The translations under genes were made by a program, and so were the position numbers. Source: Drosophila pseudoobscura (lineage: Eukaryota; Arthropoda; Insecta; Diptera; Drosophilidae). From it: a stretch of 64,000 bases of DNA. The stretch spans positions 29,720,001 through 29,784,000 of the forward strand of contig NC_046681.1 in assembly GCF_009870125.1 (NCBI RefSeq), in the 5' to 3' direction. Below are positions 1-12,840 of the stretch, piece by piece (the stretch's first letter is position 1; the number at the start of each line of letters is the position of its first letter). The notes under the pieces are model-generated. The model was not told the DNA's origin and searched no databases. It saw nothing but the letters and a program-made list of their open reading frames with translations.

Positions 1-294
1 AGAATAAGTATTTATTTTCAAGGCACTTGCTACTTATCATAGAGATCTTAGGATGGACATATATAGTACTTATACGTATACTTATTATAGGATGGACTAT
101 GATCTAGACTTGGCTATAGAAAATTGGTGCTACTCGGGGAAGTCCTGAAGATGTTTTCCATATGGAAAATGTCTCTACTTCCCCCTCCCCACATCTTCTC
201 CCCTGTGTATGTATGTACATCTTTGGCGACATCAATCACGGATCAGGTGACACCTGCTCCCGATCCTATACTCCTGCGATCCCCAGCTCCACTT

Positions 295-2690
295 CTAATA
301 CCAGGAGTGGTGATAGAACGGCTGCGGGGGCATCGTCGCGTAGTTGACCTTCGAGGGCGATGCGAAGGCGGCGGCATTGAAGTTCTGCGGCATGAAATGA
401 GTCGAAGAGGTGGGCGGATAGTGAGGATGTCCCGCTCCGGCATACTGTGGATGGTGCGCATGCGGATGCGGATGTGGAGCGTGCCCATGATGCGATCCGT
501 GCGAATGGGGATGGCCGTGAGCATGATGCGAATGGGAATGCGAATGCCCCGTGGCCGTGGGATATGGGGCATATTGCGGCGTGTGCTGATACGGATGAAA
601 CATTTGATGGGCGGCTGCCGACATCTCCAGGGCCTGGCTGGTGGAGCTGGTCGAATTCAAAGAGTCTTCCGGGGAGAGCGGGGCGTTCGGGCGCAGGCTC
701 TGCATCGAGCTCCAGCTGCTGTAGAGCTGAGGCTGTCCAGCAGCTGCGGCGGCGGCTACCAGATCAGCGGCCTCCACTTTCAGTGCGGCCGACAGTTCCT
801 CACTGCCACCGCTGGCATTGATCAACGACTGCGAGGACTCGCCGGTGGGACCGGCTCCACCCACAACCGCAGAGAGGCTGTTGGGTGTTGGCGGCAGCTG
901 ACCAAAACCGGAGGAGACGGACTCGTTGGGACTCTCGTTACGTGGCATTGTCTGATGCGGCTCAGATTCAGTGCTGTAGACGGAGGAACCCACTCCAATG
1001 CCCACTCCCAAGCCCAGTTGTGTCTCATAGCTGGGAGTGACTCCAGAGACGATGATATTGCCGGAGCCTGAACCGGAACCGGGAACGGAACCAGAGTTGG
1101 CGCTCGATGGCATGATGTAGCTGGCCGTGCTGACGGCACTCGGATTGTAGAACTGGTGGTGATGCGGTGGTGTTGTGGCCGAGTTCAGCGAGGATAGGGT
1201 CAGGCTGGAGCCGGGCGAGAGGTTGCTCCCCACCGCCGTGGCCGTTGGGGCTGCGGTGCTGTAGAAGTCGTACTGTTGCTGGTATACGGCTGCCGCTTCC
1301 ATGCTAGGCATCATTGCCAGGGGCGCCATGCTGGGCACGCTGGAGGGTATGGAGACGGACGGCATAGAGGAACCTACTCCGGATCCGGGGCCGCCCGAGA
1401 CGGAGTTGTGCTGCTTGCGAAGGCGTGCCCGGCGATTGCTGAACCACACCTGGATGCGGGCCTCGGTCAGATTGGTGCGCTGTGCGAGCTCTTCGCGGGT
1501 ATAGATGTCCGGGTACTGGGTGCGCTCAAAGGCGCGCTCAAGCTCGTCCAGCTGGGCTGCGGAGAAGGTGGTGCGGCAGCGACGCTGCTTGCGCTTGAGG
1601 GCGATCCCGGGCTCGCTCTCGCAGTCGGAGAGGTCGTCGTCGGAGGGCTTGTTGTTGTTGCTGTTGTTGTTGTTGTGGTGGCCCGACGAGAGGTCGGAGC
1701 CGCAGGAGCTGGACGGGGCCTTGTGGTGGCCGGCGGAGGAGGAGGACGGCGACAGCTCGCTGTCCAGTGGGGCATCGCGGCCGCGCACCAGGCGCGATAT
1801 GGCGGACACGGATGGGGCCGTGCTGCGGTCACAGATGCCCTCGCGAATGAGCTTCTCGCGTATCTCCCAGGAGAACATGCCCGGGTTGGTGCGCTTGTAG
1901 TCCTCGATGCGGTTCTCGATCTCGGGCGTGGCGATCCTCGGCTTGGATCCCCCAATCACTCCCGGGCGTATCGAGCCGGTCTCCTGGTAGCGGTTCAGAA
2001 TCTTGGACACGCATCCATGGGAGACGCGCAACTGGCGTGAGATCACGCATGGACGGATGCCATCGGCGGCCATCTCGACGATCTTTAGACGTATATTATT
2101 TGGCAGTGGACGTCCGTTGATGAATACTCCGCCCAATTGATTGACTCGTCCTTGGCCGCTGTTCATGTCTGCAAAGGGAGAGACGGGAGGGAAAGTTAGA
2201 CAATTTTTCAAAGATAGTTTCCAATTTGCCAGGTAGGAGGCTGCGCGTGTCACGACCGTAGCCACTTGATTTACGACACCTCTCGCACAATTGACTTCCA
2301 GGGAAGGGGAAGAGACAGTCGGCATTCGGCAGTCGGAGCGAAGGTCATTCCGTCTCAACGACGCGCGACTCTCCCGCCGAGAGCAACTAATGGCCATTAG
2401 TGAGTCCTTGGAGAGAAGATGGACTGTACGATCTGTTGATCGCTCAATTTTCGAACCGTTAAAGGAATGTCCGAACTCGACCCCTCAATACCGAGGGACT
2501 GTTGAACGACTGTTTCATCTCTCAATCTTCGGAGAAGAGAAGGACTGGACATCCCAAAGCTTTAATGGACTGTTCGGTCTCTCAATCCCCCAAGATGCCT
2601 TTCGGATGATCCAAGACACTTACCTTGCATAGTGGAATATCCATTGAAGAAGGGTCTGTGCATTGCGGCGGCAAAGGCGGTTACAGTCAT
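295..2690 (-). CDS. prd: Paired (pair-rule Pax/homeodomain transcription factor)
   Basis: Two coding exons, 2690-2624 and 2168-295, joined by a GT-AG intron in phase 1, give 646 residues. The family member in D. melanogaster is about 613. The start is the ATG at 2690, because exon 1 encodes the conserved N-terminus beginning [16 protein letters not shown] paired domain covers about residues 27-154 (starts [10 protein letters not shown]), and a Prd-class homeodomain about 216-275 carries WFSNRR, so serine is at homeodomain position 50. The C-terminus has a long His/Pro-rich PRD repeat (about residues 570-620), a hallmark of Paired rather than Gooseberry. The protein is a nuclear DNA-binding regulator of embryonic segmentation acting on segment-polarity genes; this is family knowledge. 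A minus-strand AATAAA lies at 16-11, so the 3' UTR may run almost to the window edge. Confidence 0.96.
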
Positions 2691-5600
2691 AGTTTCAGTG
2701 GCTCCCAGTGGCAAGACCACAAAATATTTTCCCGGAACTAACCGGCGTGCTCTGTTCCGATTGTTATCGCACTTTCTTTCGATTTTCGACACTTGACAAT
2801 CGATCAGAGCATTAAGTGAGTGTAGCAAAATTATAATTGGCGATTTGTTTCACTATTTCGATAAGCATAGCCACGACACTGGCTGGTGACGGAGGCAACG
2901 GCAACGGGGCGAAACGAAACGCAAGACGAAGACGAGATGTGGTCTGACTCGTTGCGCAGTCTGGGCCTAACTGACTTCACCAGACGAACGGCGGCCAAGA
3001 TCGTTGCCTTTCTGTGAAGAAGGCGACGGCGACGGCGACGACGACAGCGGCAGCCAAGATGTCAGCCATCTGGCAGGTAAAGCAATACGCGGACCAATCG
3101 CCGCTCGCTCAGCCCTGGCTTCTCCCTCGCACTAGTGCTTAGATCTCAGACCAGCCAGCACGCCATCCCGCTCTTTGGGGGCGTCTCAGCAAAAGCAATT
3201 GTAAAGACGGGAATGAGTAGCAGAAATTGGGGGGGTGTACCATATTGTCATATTCCAGCCTGGTCTTCTGTTGGTCATGGCACCAGTCCTGGGCATAGTT
3301 TTTCATGAAGAGGGGTTCCGGGTCCCACTTTTACCCCTGGAAATCAAATTAGATATTCAATGGAACGCATAATGCAATCGAGTATGCATTAAACAGTTTA
3401 CAAGCGTAATATATCCTTTATTGATACCTCATTAGCGCCCTCAATTTATATGCTTCCAGGCCTCTACCTGTCCGACAGTTGGCCACGGCTTCCGGAACCG
3501 AACAAAGACCCATCGGACTTGGATCGAACTACTCAAGGAAGCTTCTTTTCGGATACGAAGGAACGAAATGCTTTTAGAATGCTATTGCAGAGACATTCTA
3601 GGGGGAAGCAATGGATACATAGATGAAAGGTGAGACGAGATAGTACTTCCATTAGAATATTTAAATGACGACGTGGATATTCTTAGCATGGATATATTGC
3701 TGTGTTGATCTTTTTAGTCCGGTTTTTTTTGTTAGGATATGAAGGATTCCGAAAGTTTATAGAGTGGGTTTTGATCATGCAATAATCCTTATAGCTTAAA
3801 GTCGAGATATTCCATAAGAAAATATAAGAATGAAGAAATGGACAATCTATTTGTAAAAGATTGAGCTTAGATTTGATTCGAAAAATCATGGAATTATTCA
3901 ACAGTACGAACACTAAAACGGTTACTAGAAATATAAAGTCAATCAATTAGCTTTCAGTTCATATTCGAAAAGGAATCGAACTCAAAGTGATGATCTAGAC
4001 AGGTTCTTCTTTGAAGCGAAAACTGTTCCCATGCATAGGCCTTACCCTAGTCGTATCCTAACCATATCCTTGTCACGCTTTTCTCTCCGTACTATTATGC
4101 ACCAGTGGGCCCAAGCTGACGGCTGATTCAAGCTGCTTCTGGTGGCCAGTCTTTGGGCTTCGTGTGGGTTTGATTAATTATGAAATTTCACGCAACAGAG
4201 ACCCCTCGAAAAGGTTAAGTAAAACCGCTGGAAAAGAAAGCGAACCGATGGCTGTTGCAACCACTGAAACACACAAAAACCATGGAACAATGGAGGAGCG
4301 CCAAGAGTTTGAAGAATTAATGATGGGCCAGGGCCCGGGCCGGGCCCCAGCTGAAACGCCAGCGAGGAAATTGGCCCACAGAGACGTGACGAATTCCGCA
4401 TCCTCCTGAGAGCCAGTGAGCGAGGATCAAGGACAACGGAGGCCGCAAATCAACAAAAGATTTGGGTTTCTACTGCTCGGTACGGCTGCCCGGTGGGTTT
4501 TTGGTTAAGCAAACCCAACGGGAGGAGTACCCAGTACGGAGTACGGATGTGCAGGGTGTGCAAACATTTACGCCTAGCAGGAGACCCAGGACGACCTTGA
4601 GCCACTGATCTTGGCCAAAACAGGAAGAAGAATTGGGGTACGCGGCGCCGCAACTGCCGATCAATCCTATTCCGATTCCGATACGGCGTTGATTTCTCGA
4701 TTTGGCCAAACAATGAGCACTGAAAAGGCCACTCATATAACGCTAATTTTGCGCTATCAACGCGCAAAATATCCAGCATCATCATAGGGATCGGCTCCGC
4801 AGCACAGGAACAGGCCGAGTGGAACAGGGAGAGGGCTGCGAGCGCGGTATGAAAATGCAGAAAACAGTAGGAGGCAACGGTGCCATAAACGCTGCGAGCC
4901 AGCTTCAATCGCATTTCCACGAACGGACTGGACGACAAGCGGAAAAATGAAAACACGTCCATGCAATGAATAAAGATGCTAAGAGACTTTTTATGATGCC
5001 ACCTAGGGTGCTATGAATGAAAATCATCCTCGTGATCGTTGTCTCAGTCCTCAAAGCCAAGTTTCGTCCAGGCCCATATCCGTACCTGGTATATCGTCTT
5101 TGAAAGGATCGTGTGATCAATCAATCTGTGCAAACTAACGATCCTATTAGCCAGGGGAATGGGGGAGCTCTTAACTCCTCCCTCTTTGTTATCAACTCTC
5201 CACATTTCCACCTGCAATCTGTTGATAATTGTTTAGCTTCGCCCTCATAACTTAAAAGATGGAATAACAAATTCCATTTCTTGGCAAACTTTCAAACCTT
5301 CTAACATACATATGTGGGTTCGATGGGTAGATTACTCACAAGATCTTTTGCTTCTTTCTTCATTCAAATTTAACATCCTTCAAATGCAATGATTCTCCGC
5401 ATGATCATATGATCGGTCAGATCATAAACAACTTGAACTAAACTTAATTTTTGCTTTAAGAGAGCTTTTAGTAAGTATCTCCCAAGTCTTGAAATCTCAT
5501 CTGATCATCAATCTTGCATAGTTCTTTCCAACTTTGTGTTTTTGCTTTTTCCTCTTGATTTCTGTAGCTGTTTCTGTTTGGCAATCGATTCGCTTTGGGC

Positions 5601-8600
5601 AAACGTAATGTGCTCTGTTGTCACACATTGGAACGGCCTTGATTGTTTCCACGTTCCACTGCTTCTAATGTCTTTATCAGGGGTCTCTAGCTTTGTTGTT
5701 TTTTTCTCTCGGTCTTGTTTGCTGTCGTGGATGCCCTGCCATGCCTGCCTGTTGCTGTGCAACGAATTTCCATGCAGACCACAGAAGGCGAAGGCGATTT
5801 TTCCAACCGACCACTCAACGGGTGTCTGGGATGCTTATATAATGAACTATTTAGAGCCATAATTTGTAGAAATTAGGGAACTTAATTTAACATGCCAGAC
5901 CTTTTAACTTGTCCCATACGTGATCTCTGTGACAGATCCGAATAATGCTCAGAACTTCTGTGCAAGTCTATCTGTTTTTCAAGAGGTGCCAGATTCTCTG
6001 CGTGATCTTCCATTATTTTTTAGTGTTGATGTTTCTCTATAGATTATATATGAATTTTCTATGTAATAATCGTCACATACCTTTAATATGTTTAAAAATC
6101 TACATAAGACTGACCAAGCAGTTAAAGTAATTATTCAATTATCTTTTCTCTTAAACTTTTAGCTATCCCTTAAATATGGAAACTTTTTTTCCGATCCTCA
6201 AGTTTAATGCTGCAGCAGTTCTATAAATGATCTTAAGGAATCTGCTAATCTTTTTATTCCAACCTTGACTTAAACATTGATCCGCCTCTCTGATCCTCAA
6301 GCTGGCTGCTGATCCTCAAATATTTCCGTTGGCTCAACCAGATCAGACCAGGCAGGCGGCGATTGACTTTTCGGGTAATCCTTAGTAAGTTTTAGTAAAT
6401 ACGCGTCTCGATATGTAGGCAGAGAGGCTGCCCCTGGTCACAGCCCATGCCTCTGCCCTAGGCCCTGCAGACACACATATTCTACGAGTATCCTTATGTG
6501 TCCTTATAGTTCCAGGGAGCGATTGTAAAACGAAATCCCTGCTAAAGCATGCAAACAAATAGCACCAAAGTGCGAGATTAGAGGGAAAGTCGCATCAGCT
6601 TAGTGCCGGAGAGGAGAGGGAGACCCTAAAGATCGCCAGTTGACTTTTTCAAATATTTTGGAAAAGTTCTCAAGTGTTGATCTGTAGCTGGGCATGATTA
6701 TAGCGGATAATCGCATTACAGTCCAACGTTTTATTGATCAACATTTGTAAACGATTTTCCATGGGGACAAGTTAAACCGGGGCATCGCCACCCCAGGTAG
6801 TCCATCCAGCCCATCGAAAAAAAAAAGAAAAACAAAAATGCTGCGGCTTAACGCAGCCAACGCCCATCGATAGGATGGGCCAGGGGCGATCCAGCTTCTG
6901 CGAGTGAGGGTCTTTCCCGATCTGCAGGCGGCGATCAGCAGCAAAGCGAATACGATTAACCCTTGCACTTGGTGGCAGCCGAGCGAACCTGGTCCATGTT
7001 CAAGTCCTCCATGACAGTTTAGCCGGGCTAATTGAAGGCATTAGTTGTTTGTGGGTCACGAGCTTGGGTTGGCGTTCCCGAGAAATGGCATTGTCTGCAA
7101 ATTAGCATATTTCGTACGAGTATAACGCATCGCATTTCGATTGAAAGGAACTCCTCGAACTCTGCCCACAATCCAGTGGTCGGTTCGCCGCAGAGTCTTG
7201 GTCAGATTCGTCATGGCTGAGACGACGCATTGTCTGGCGGAAATTTTCGCTGACTCTTGAAGGGTGATTCCCGTTTCCCGATTCCCGATTCCCGAGGGCC
7301 AAAGGGCCAAAGGGGAGCCCCTGACACATACACCCACTTTTAAGAAACTCATTAGCCTGGGGCCTAAACAAAAACAAAGCCATCCAATCCAATCGACTGC
7401 TAAACGCTGTCGGCACACATCTGAGACCCGGAGGCCAACAAATTGATCATTAAACAGAAGGCGCAAAGGTAGGCGCAACACATCGTTGTCCAACAGCAGA
7501 TCAGGGGATCAGCATCAGGTCGAGATCAAACATCTGGAGGCACTGAACTGCTGGGCTCTGGCTCTGAGTCTGGCCTGCAGCAGGGCTCTGAAGAAAGTGA
7601 TGAGGCGCGGCGATCAAGCCAAGACGTCAACAAGATTAATTTGTTTTCCTGTCGGCCGTCAAGGGGCTTCCACCAGCCATCCATCAGCCAGCAACCTGTT
7701 GTCCCGAACTCTTGCTGGCTCGCTTGCGCCCGTCCGTCCGCTTTCGGGAGTTCGTTCTCTGATTTGTAATTGCTCTGCTTTGTAGCCGATTGTTGTGGAT
7801 CGGATCATCATCGATCGTGGACGGATCCACCGTCCACACACCATATACACATCATTAGCTAGCCGTCGAAGATCACAGCACACAGCACTTCAAAAAGTAG
7901 GTGGCACTTTTCTCACATCTTCGTGGGTTTCGATTATGTAGTTTGTTGGACCTGGTCTTGGATCTGCGGCGGCGTTTGTCCATTAGCCACGCTTCGCATC
8001 GGATATATGCGAATTTAAATAATATTATTCAATTGTTTCATTAATCAAAGGCCTTGGAGCTGCGTTTTCTTTAGTTGCTTCGAGAAAATGCAGTGCACAA
8101 ACAGGTTAACAGAGATCTTAAGATTTTAACTTAAGATAATTTAAGCTGTGGTAATATTTTTTCCAGTCATATTCATATACTTTTCATATTCATATTTTTT
8201 AAAAGTTCGAATAGAAATTCATATTCAACTGATCGCCTTTATGCTTTGTCTATAACTATTAGTGAGCATTGGATTTATTTTAGTCAACAATTTAAAAAAT
8301 ATAAATAAATATGGAATATTTCGTGCTCTAAATATGATTTTAAATGGTAATTTAAGATTAAGTTAATCCTAACAAACTACCAGAATTGATTCAATTTCGA
8401 TTTCCAGAATATGAAGCATTTAAACTCTGTCGTATTGCCAAGATCAATGATCAAATTCTTCCGATCTTTGAGTAGATCTAATAAATCTAATAAATAAAAT
8501 GTAGGCCCATGGTTCTCTCCATCAGCTACAAACACAAAAAATTTACTCAAAAAACTTGACATGCCAAATTGATCAAGAAACATGAAAAATAAAAAATATG

Positions 8601-11060
8601 TGCAGGCCGGAATAAAAAGGCAGCCATGGCGAATCGCATGGGGCGGCTGCAACCGAAACGCACACTTAATTTCCGTTTAATCAAACAGAACAGAAAACCA
8701 GGGGCAGCAAACAGCAAATAGCAGCCCACATCATCTGGAGCAGACGGCCCAATCTGGCCCGGCCGCCGCCACCGCCGACGCCCGGAGTCACGACAGACGC
8801 AAGGGCTCATTTGCATGTGGGGAGCGAGCGTTAAGCGCTTTGATGGAGAGCGATGGTGTCAGAGCATGAAGAACTCAGTGCCTCATTGCGCAATACCGAA
8901 GGAGATGCGGCTGGGAATGGGGATGGTGATGAGGATGAGGATGAGAAAGAAGTTCTTTAGGGGGTGACTTGAATTTCAAAGGAAAACTGGGAGTTTTCCA
9001 GGAAAACATTGCAGGCCCTGTAATCGCAATTTGTATGGCCTATAGAAAATATATCAAAAGATAGCGTTGACGATGATCTGTGATCCTGGGCAGACACACG
9101 CCACGACCGCGACCTGAATGGTGGTGCTTATAAAACCGCAATCATTGCCATTACTGAACAATCGCGAAAGTCTATTATGGCATGATCAATAGCTCATAAA
9201 ATTGCGTCTCTTCCACCTTCTTTCGCTGGAAGGATGCGGAAAAGTCGGAAAAAATAAATATATAAATGCTGCGATCAGTGACCGTGAAATCGCAGCCAAT
9301 ATATGGAAAGGTTATATCTACACAAAGTTTCCAAAAAAAGATGTGCAAGAAGGAAGTAAACTCTGTAAAGAGAAAGAGAGACAGAAGGAGATGCTGATGC
9401 GCATTTTATGACGGTAAAGGCGACCAGGACCAGGACCGGGTCCTGAGTTCCGTTTCAACACTCTTCCTGAGAAGCATAGCGTGCGCTGGTGCCGACCGAG
9501 ACTCAGGTAAACTCGCTAAACTCCAAACAACCGATTATATGCAAATAAATAATTTTATGACAAACCTCTTGTTCATTAAAAATTATGTCAAAAAAGAGCA
9601 AAGGACCATCCAGGTTTCGTATATTGTGATCAGCTGTATGGGCCAATACCGCATTGTGTTCTATCGAAAGGGTTTTTACGTTTTCGACTTTTGTTTTTGA
9701 CTTTTTGACGGTTGTCTTGACTTTTCGAACCGTTTAAGTTCCAGGAAATCTTAAAGATGGTATATTTTGCCGTTGAAAAATGGTGAGAAAATAAGTTTTC
9801 CCCTTTTTCATAAAATAAAACAGCTTAAATGTTTTCTATAACACCCTTAATGCGTGCTGTAGCCCAAAAATAAAACACTAAATTATGCATTATTTCAACT
9901 GAAGCTCCGCCCATGCTGGGCACGTTCATGGAACCCTCAGCAGTTCAGTTCATACGATATCGTCGAAAACTCCGCCCCAAATGGAAGAATGGAAGTACAC
10001 ATTTTACCACAATATGTACTTCGCTGCGTGGGCGTGCCGAATCGTGAATTCGTTTTGCTCTTTCGGTAAACTAAACTGTGCGGTTAAGGTAGAAAAACAC
10101 CCAACCCAAAACCAAACCAATTGACCATATGAGATGAATCGAAAAACTAGCCAGGAGAGATGACCTTCGTGCAGAAGAGAACACTCAGACCGGCTTTGAC
10201 TCCCTACTGCAAAAACCCCTGTGTCCTGGGTGTGGGTGTGGGTGTAGCGTTCTGGTTTTAGAATTGGTCGCGCCTAGGCGTAACCTTGATGGATTTGTTG
10301 ACTTGGTGATTGCTTTCCCCTCACCGCTGCGATGCGCTACGCTGCGATGCTCTACGCTGAGCTGCAGTACGAGTATGTGCGGTTTGGGTTTCTGGTCGCA
10401 GTTTTGGTCGCCGATCTTCATGGACGCACAGCAAGGTGCTTGTCCCAGCATGTTTGTGTTTCGCAGAAGAACCGTAAATATTTTGGGTGATTATTTTAGA
10501 TAATCTTCGACTAATGTCCTTGGATTGTTTCATTTTGTTACCGAGTTTTGCACAAATATCTACAGTCGTAATGTTCAATGTTGGAAACTTAAGTAACACA
10601 GAATAAATTCAAATGTTTAAAAACCTATAAAACTTGAGGGCAATCTGTTTTCTTTATTTAAGAGGACCCAACTCTTTTGTTTGATTTTTCTGTAAAATTG
10701 TTTATTATTATTATTATTATTATACCCGTCATTTATTAATTTACAAGGAAATATAAAAACACGTTGATTGTATTTCTGTCCCGCATAAACGGATTTATCC
10801 ATTTCAATGCTCCCAATAATTACACATTTAAATTTGAATTTTCAACTGCCGTTCTGTCAGTAAATTGAACCGACGGTATATTTACGGTTGTTTGTTTTAG
10901 CCAAAATACACTAAAAGCAAGGCCTAAAAACTAGCCAATCTTAAAGAAAATGTATTCCTCAACGGCCTAAAATTATGTGGGCAGGGCTAAATGTTCTATA
11001 TAGCTAGTAATATTCCACGGAATATCACAAACGAGGAATAAGTAAAATATAACTTTAAAT
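2691..11060. promoter_or_regulatory. Long non-coding region upstream of prd
   Basis: No coding gene is supportable in these 8.4 kb; open frames are short and lack family similarity. It holds the prd 5' UTR and promoter just above 2690, and very probably early stripe enhancers, since in D. melanogaster stripe control of prd lies in flanking DNA. Visible features include a TTA trinucleotide run near 10700-10722, repeated GATCCTCAA words near 6193, 6292 and 6311, and many GATC-containing words between about 5380 and 6350. Enhancer boundaries cannot be drawn from sequence alone. Confidence 0.5.
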
Positions 11061-11366
11061 CGTCAGTATATTTACGGTATATTTTTAACATGACATAACG
11101 GTATATTTTGGTATATTTCTCAGGCTCGGACGGTATATTTTATCGATAAGTATTTTATTGCAAATACGTTGGTGGTAATTTCATTTTTAACGTAATATAG
11201 AAATGCAATAAAAGCAAGTATTTAAATAAAGCCAGTCAATTATTCATTAATGGGAAAAAATTATGTGGGCATGGCTAAATGTTCTATATAGTTAGTAATA
11301 AACCACGGAATATCAAAAACGAGGAATATGTATAGTAGAACATAAATTCGTTAGTATATTTACGGT
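10969..11366. repeat. Diverged direct repeat upstream of Pex19
   Basis: Two copies of a roughly 110-bp segment, about 10969-11083 and 11257-11366, share the blocks ATTATGTGGGCA, GGCTAAATGTTCTATATAG, CCACGGAATATCA and a terminal GTATATTTACGG. They are direct and spaced about 288 bp apart, so this looks like an old tandem duplication of promoter-proximal DNA. Confidence 0.8.
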
Positions 11367-11386
11367 AAAAGTCCGCGGTCACACTG
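11064..11386 (+). promoter_or_regulatory. Pex19 housekeeping promoter (motif 6 array, DRE, motif 1)
   Basis: The words RGTATATTT or TGGTATATTT, matching the core of Ohler motif 6, occur at 11064, 11075, 11099, 11109, 11131 and 11352, with another at 10874. A perfect DRE core TATCGATA is at 11151-11158. A perfect Ohler motif 1 (CGGTCACACTG, the M1BP site) is at 11376-11386, 62 bp before the Pex19 ATG. Such motifs mark TATA-less, dispersed, ubiquitously active fly promoters. Confidence 0.8.
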
Positions 11387-11447
11387 CTCCCAACCCCCTT
11401 CCCACGGAAAATTAGAATTAAAAGATTTTTCTTTAATTTTTTACAAA

Positions 11448-12605
11448 ATGTCTGAGGAAAAGCAAAACGGAGATGACTTAAACGACCTGCTGGACAGTGA
11501 GTGGATGGCCCATTCGGAGCCTCATTGAATTTTGACAAAATTATGTAATGCTCGATTTCATATTAAAATTTTCCCTCGGCAGGTGCTCTGCAGGATTTCG
11601 ACAAAAGTGGTAATAAGAAGGAGAAGGGCAAGGCCACCGATGCGGCAAGCACCGAGGTCGCCGAAGGTTCCGAAGACCCTGATGCATTTTTCATGTGAGT
11701 CACGGGAGTCTGCAGCAGCTGCGCGATGTCATGAGCCAACTTTTGAACTTTGTATTCTCCAATTGCAGCGAGCAGGCCAAGGTATTGGCCGACCGCATGA
11801 ACACATTGTTCGGTGGTCCGGATACGCCCAGTGGGGATATCCCACCGTTGCCGCAGGACCCAGATCAGATCATGTCTGGCTTCAAGAAGATGGCCGAGGC
11901 AGCCGCATTGACTTTGAGTGGCGAGAACTCGGCCACCGATGAAGACGTCTCCAAGTATTCAGACAGCATTTCGCAGGCCCTGAAAGGTCTTCAGGAAGGC
12001 ACTGACAATCTGGCAGCACCTGCCTCCGAGAATGACATTGCCAGCATGTTTGGTTCCTTAAATCTGGATGGTGTAAGTGTGGTCTGAAGCCTAAGTCACG
12101 TGAAATCAATCATTATTCAAATTTTTAGAGTGGCGCCCCTGATGGCAACATGTTCCTACCCTTCATGGAAGGCATGATGCAGAGCCTGCTTTCGGCTGAA
12201 ATTCTACTGCCCAGCATTAAAGAGCTGTTGGAAAAGTACCCCAAGTACCTCGAAGAGAACGATGCCAAGCTATCGGCTGAGGACAAAGAGAGGTTGGCTA
12301 GACATTGATTTAAATGGTCATACATTTCTAAACGGTTACATGTCCCGTGTCTCCCTAGGTACCAAAAACAGATGGAGCTCTACAAGGTAATCGAGGGCCA
12401 CTTGCAGTCGGAAAAGCCCGACGATTCGGCCACCGTCAAGCGCGAGAAGTTCCGTGTGGTTCTGGACGATATGCGAAAACTTCAAGACTATGGACAGCCA
12501 CCAGCTGAGATTCTGGCCGAGACGGGCGGTGATCTGCCGTTTACCGATCCCACAGCAGCTATCGCCGGTGGCAATGGCCCAAATCCCCAGTGTCCCACCA
12601 TGTAG
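11448..12605 (+). CDS. Pex19: Peroxin 19, peroxisomal membrane-protein chaperone/import receptor
   Basis: Five exons (11448-11496, 11583-11694, 11769-12072, 12129-12292, 12359-12605) with GT-AG introns and consistent phases give 291 residues, close to the usual length. Recognisable parts are an acidic N-terminal segment (MSEEKQNGDDLNDLLDS, a PEX3-binding-type region), a middle conserved stretch with EGMMQSLLS and KELLEKYPKYLEEN, and a C-terminal CPTM that fits a CaaX farnesylation box. PEX19 binds newly made peroxisomal membrane proteins in the cytosol and docks on PEX3. The start is the first ATG after the motif-1 promoter. The gene ends 235 bp from the stop of the convergent RPF1 gene, so the two 3' UTRs may overlap. 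Confidence 0.96.
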
Positions 12606-12840
12606 GTGGAAGAGAAGGTGCAATTTCTTTTGGAACACTTTCCCCGTAGTGTGCCAATTCGGTTAACTGTTGAGTGTTGCACATTTTTAGGATAAGAACT
12701 TTGTATTTTTATTATTTTCTGTATTTCTGGACAAAACAAAATGTCAATGTGGTGGTCTCCTCAGATGGTTATCTCTCTTGAGCTGAGAAATTGTTTTTAT
12801 TTTATGTTCTCTAAGCTAAATACAAAGAATCGAAATACAT

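Noticed and set aside
1276-2040. Plus-strand 254-codon open frame across prd
   Set aside because: Antisense shadow of the GC-rich paired and homeobox coding exon; no domain, and the composition mirrors the sense codons.
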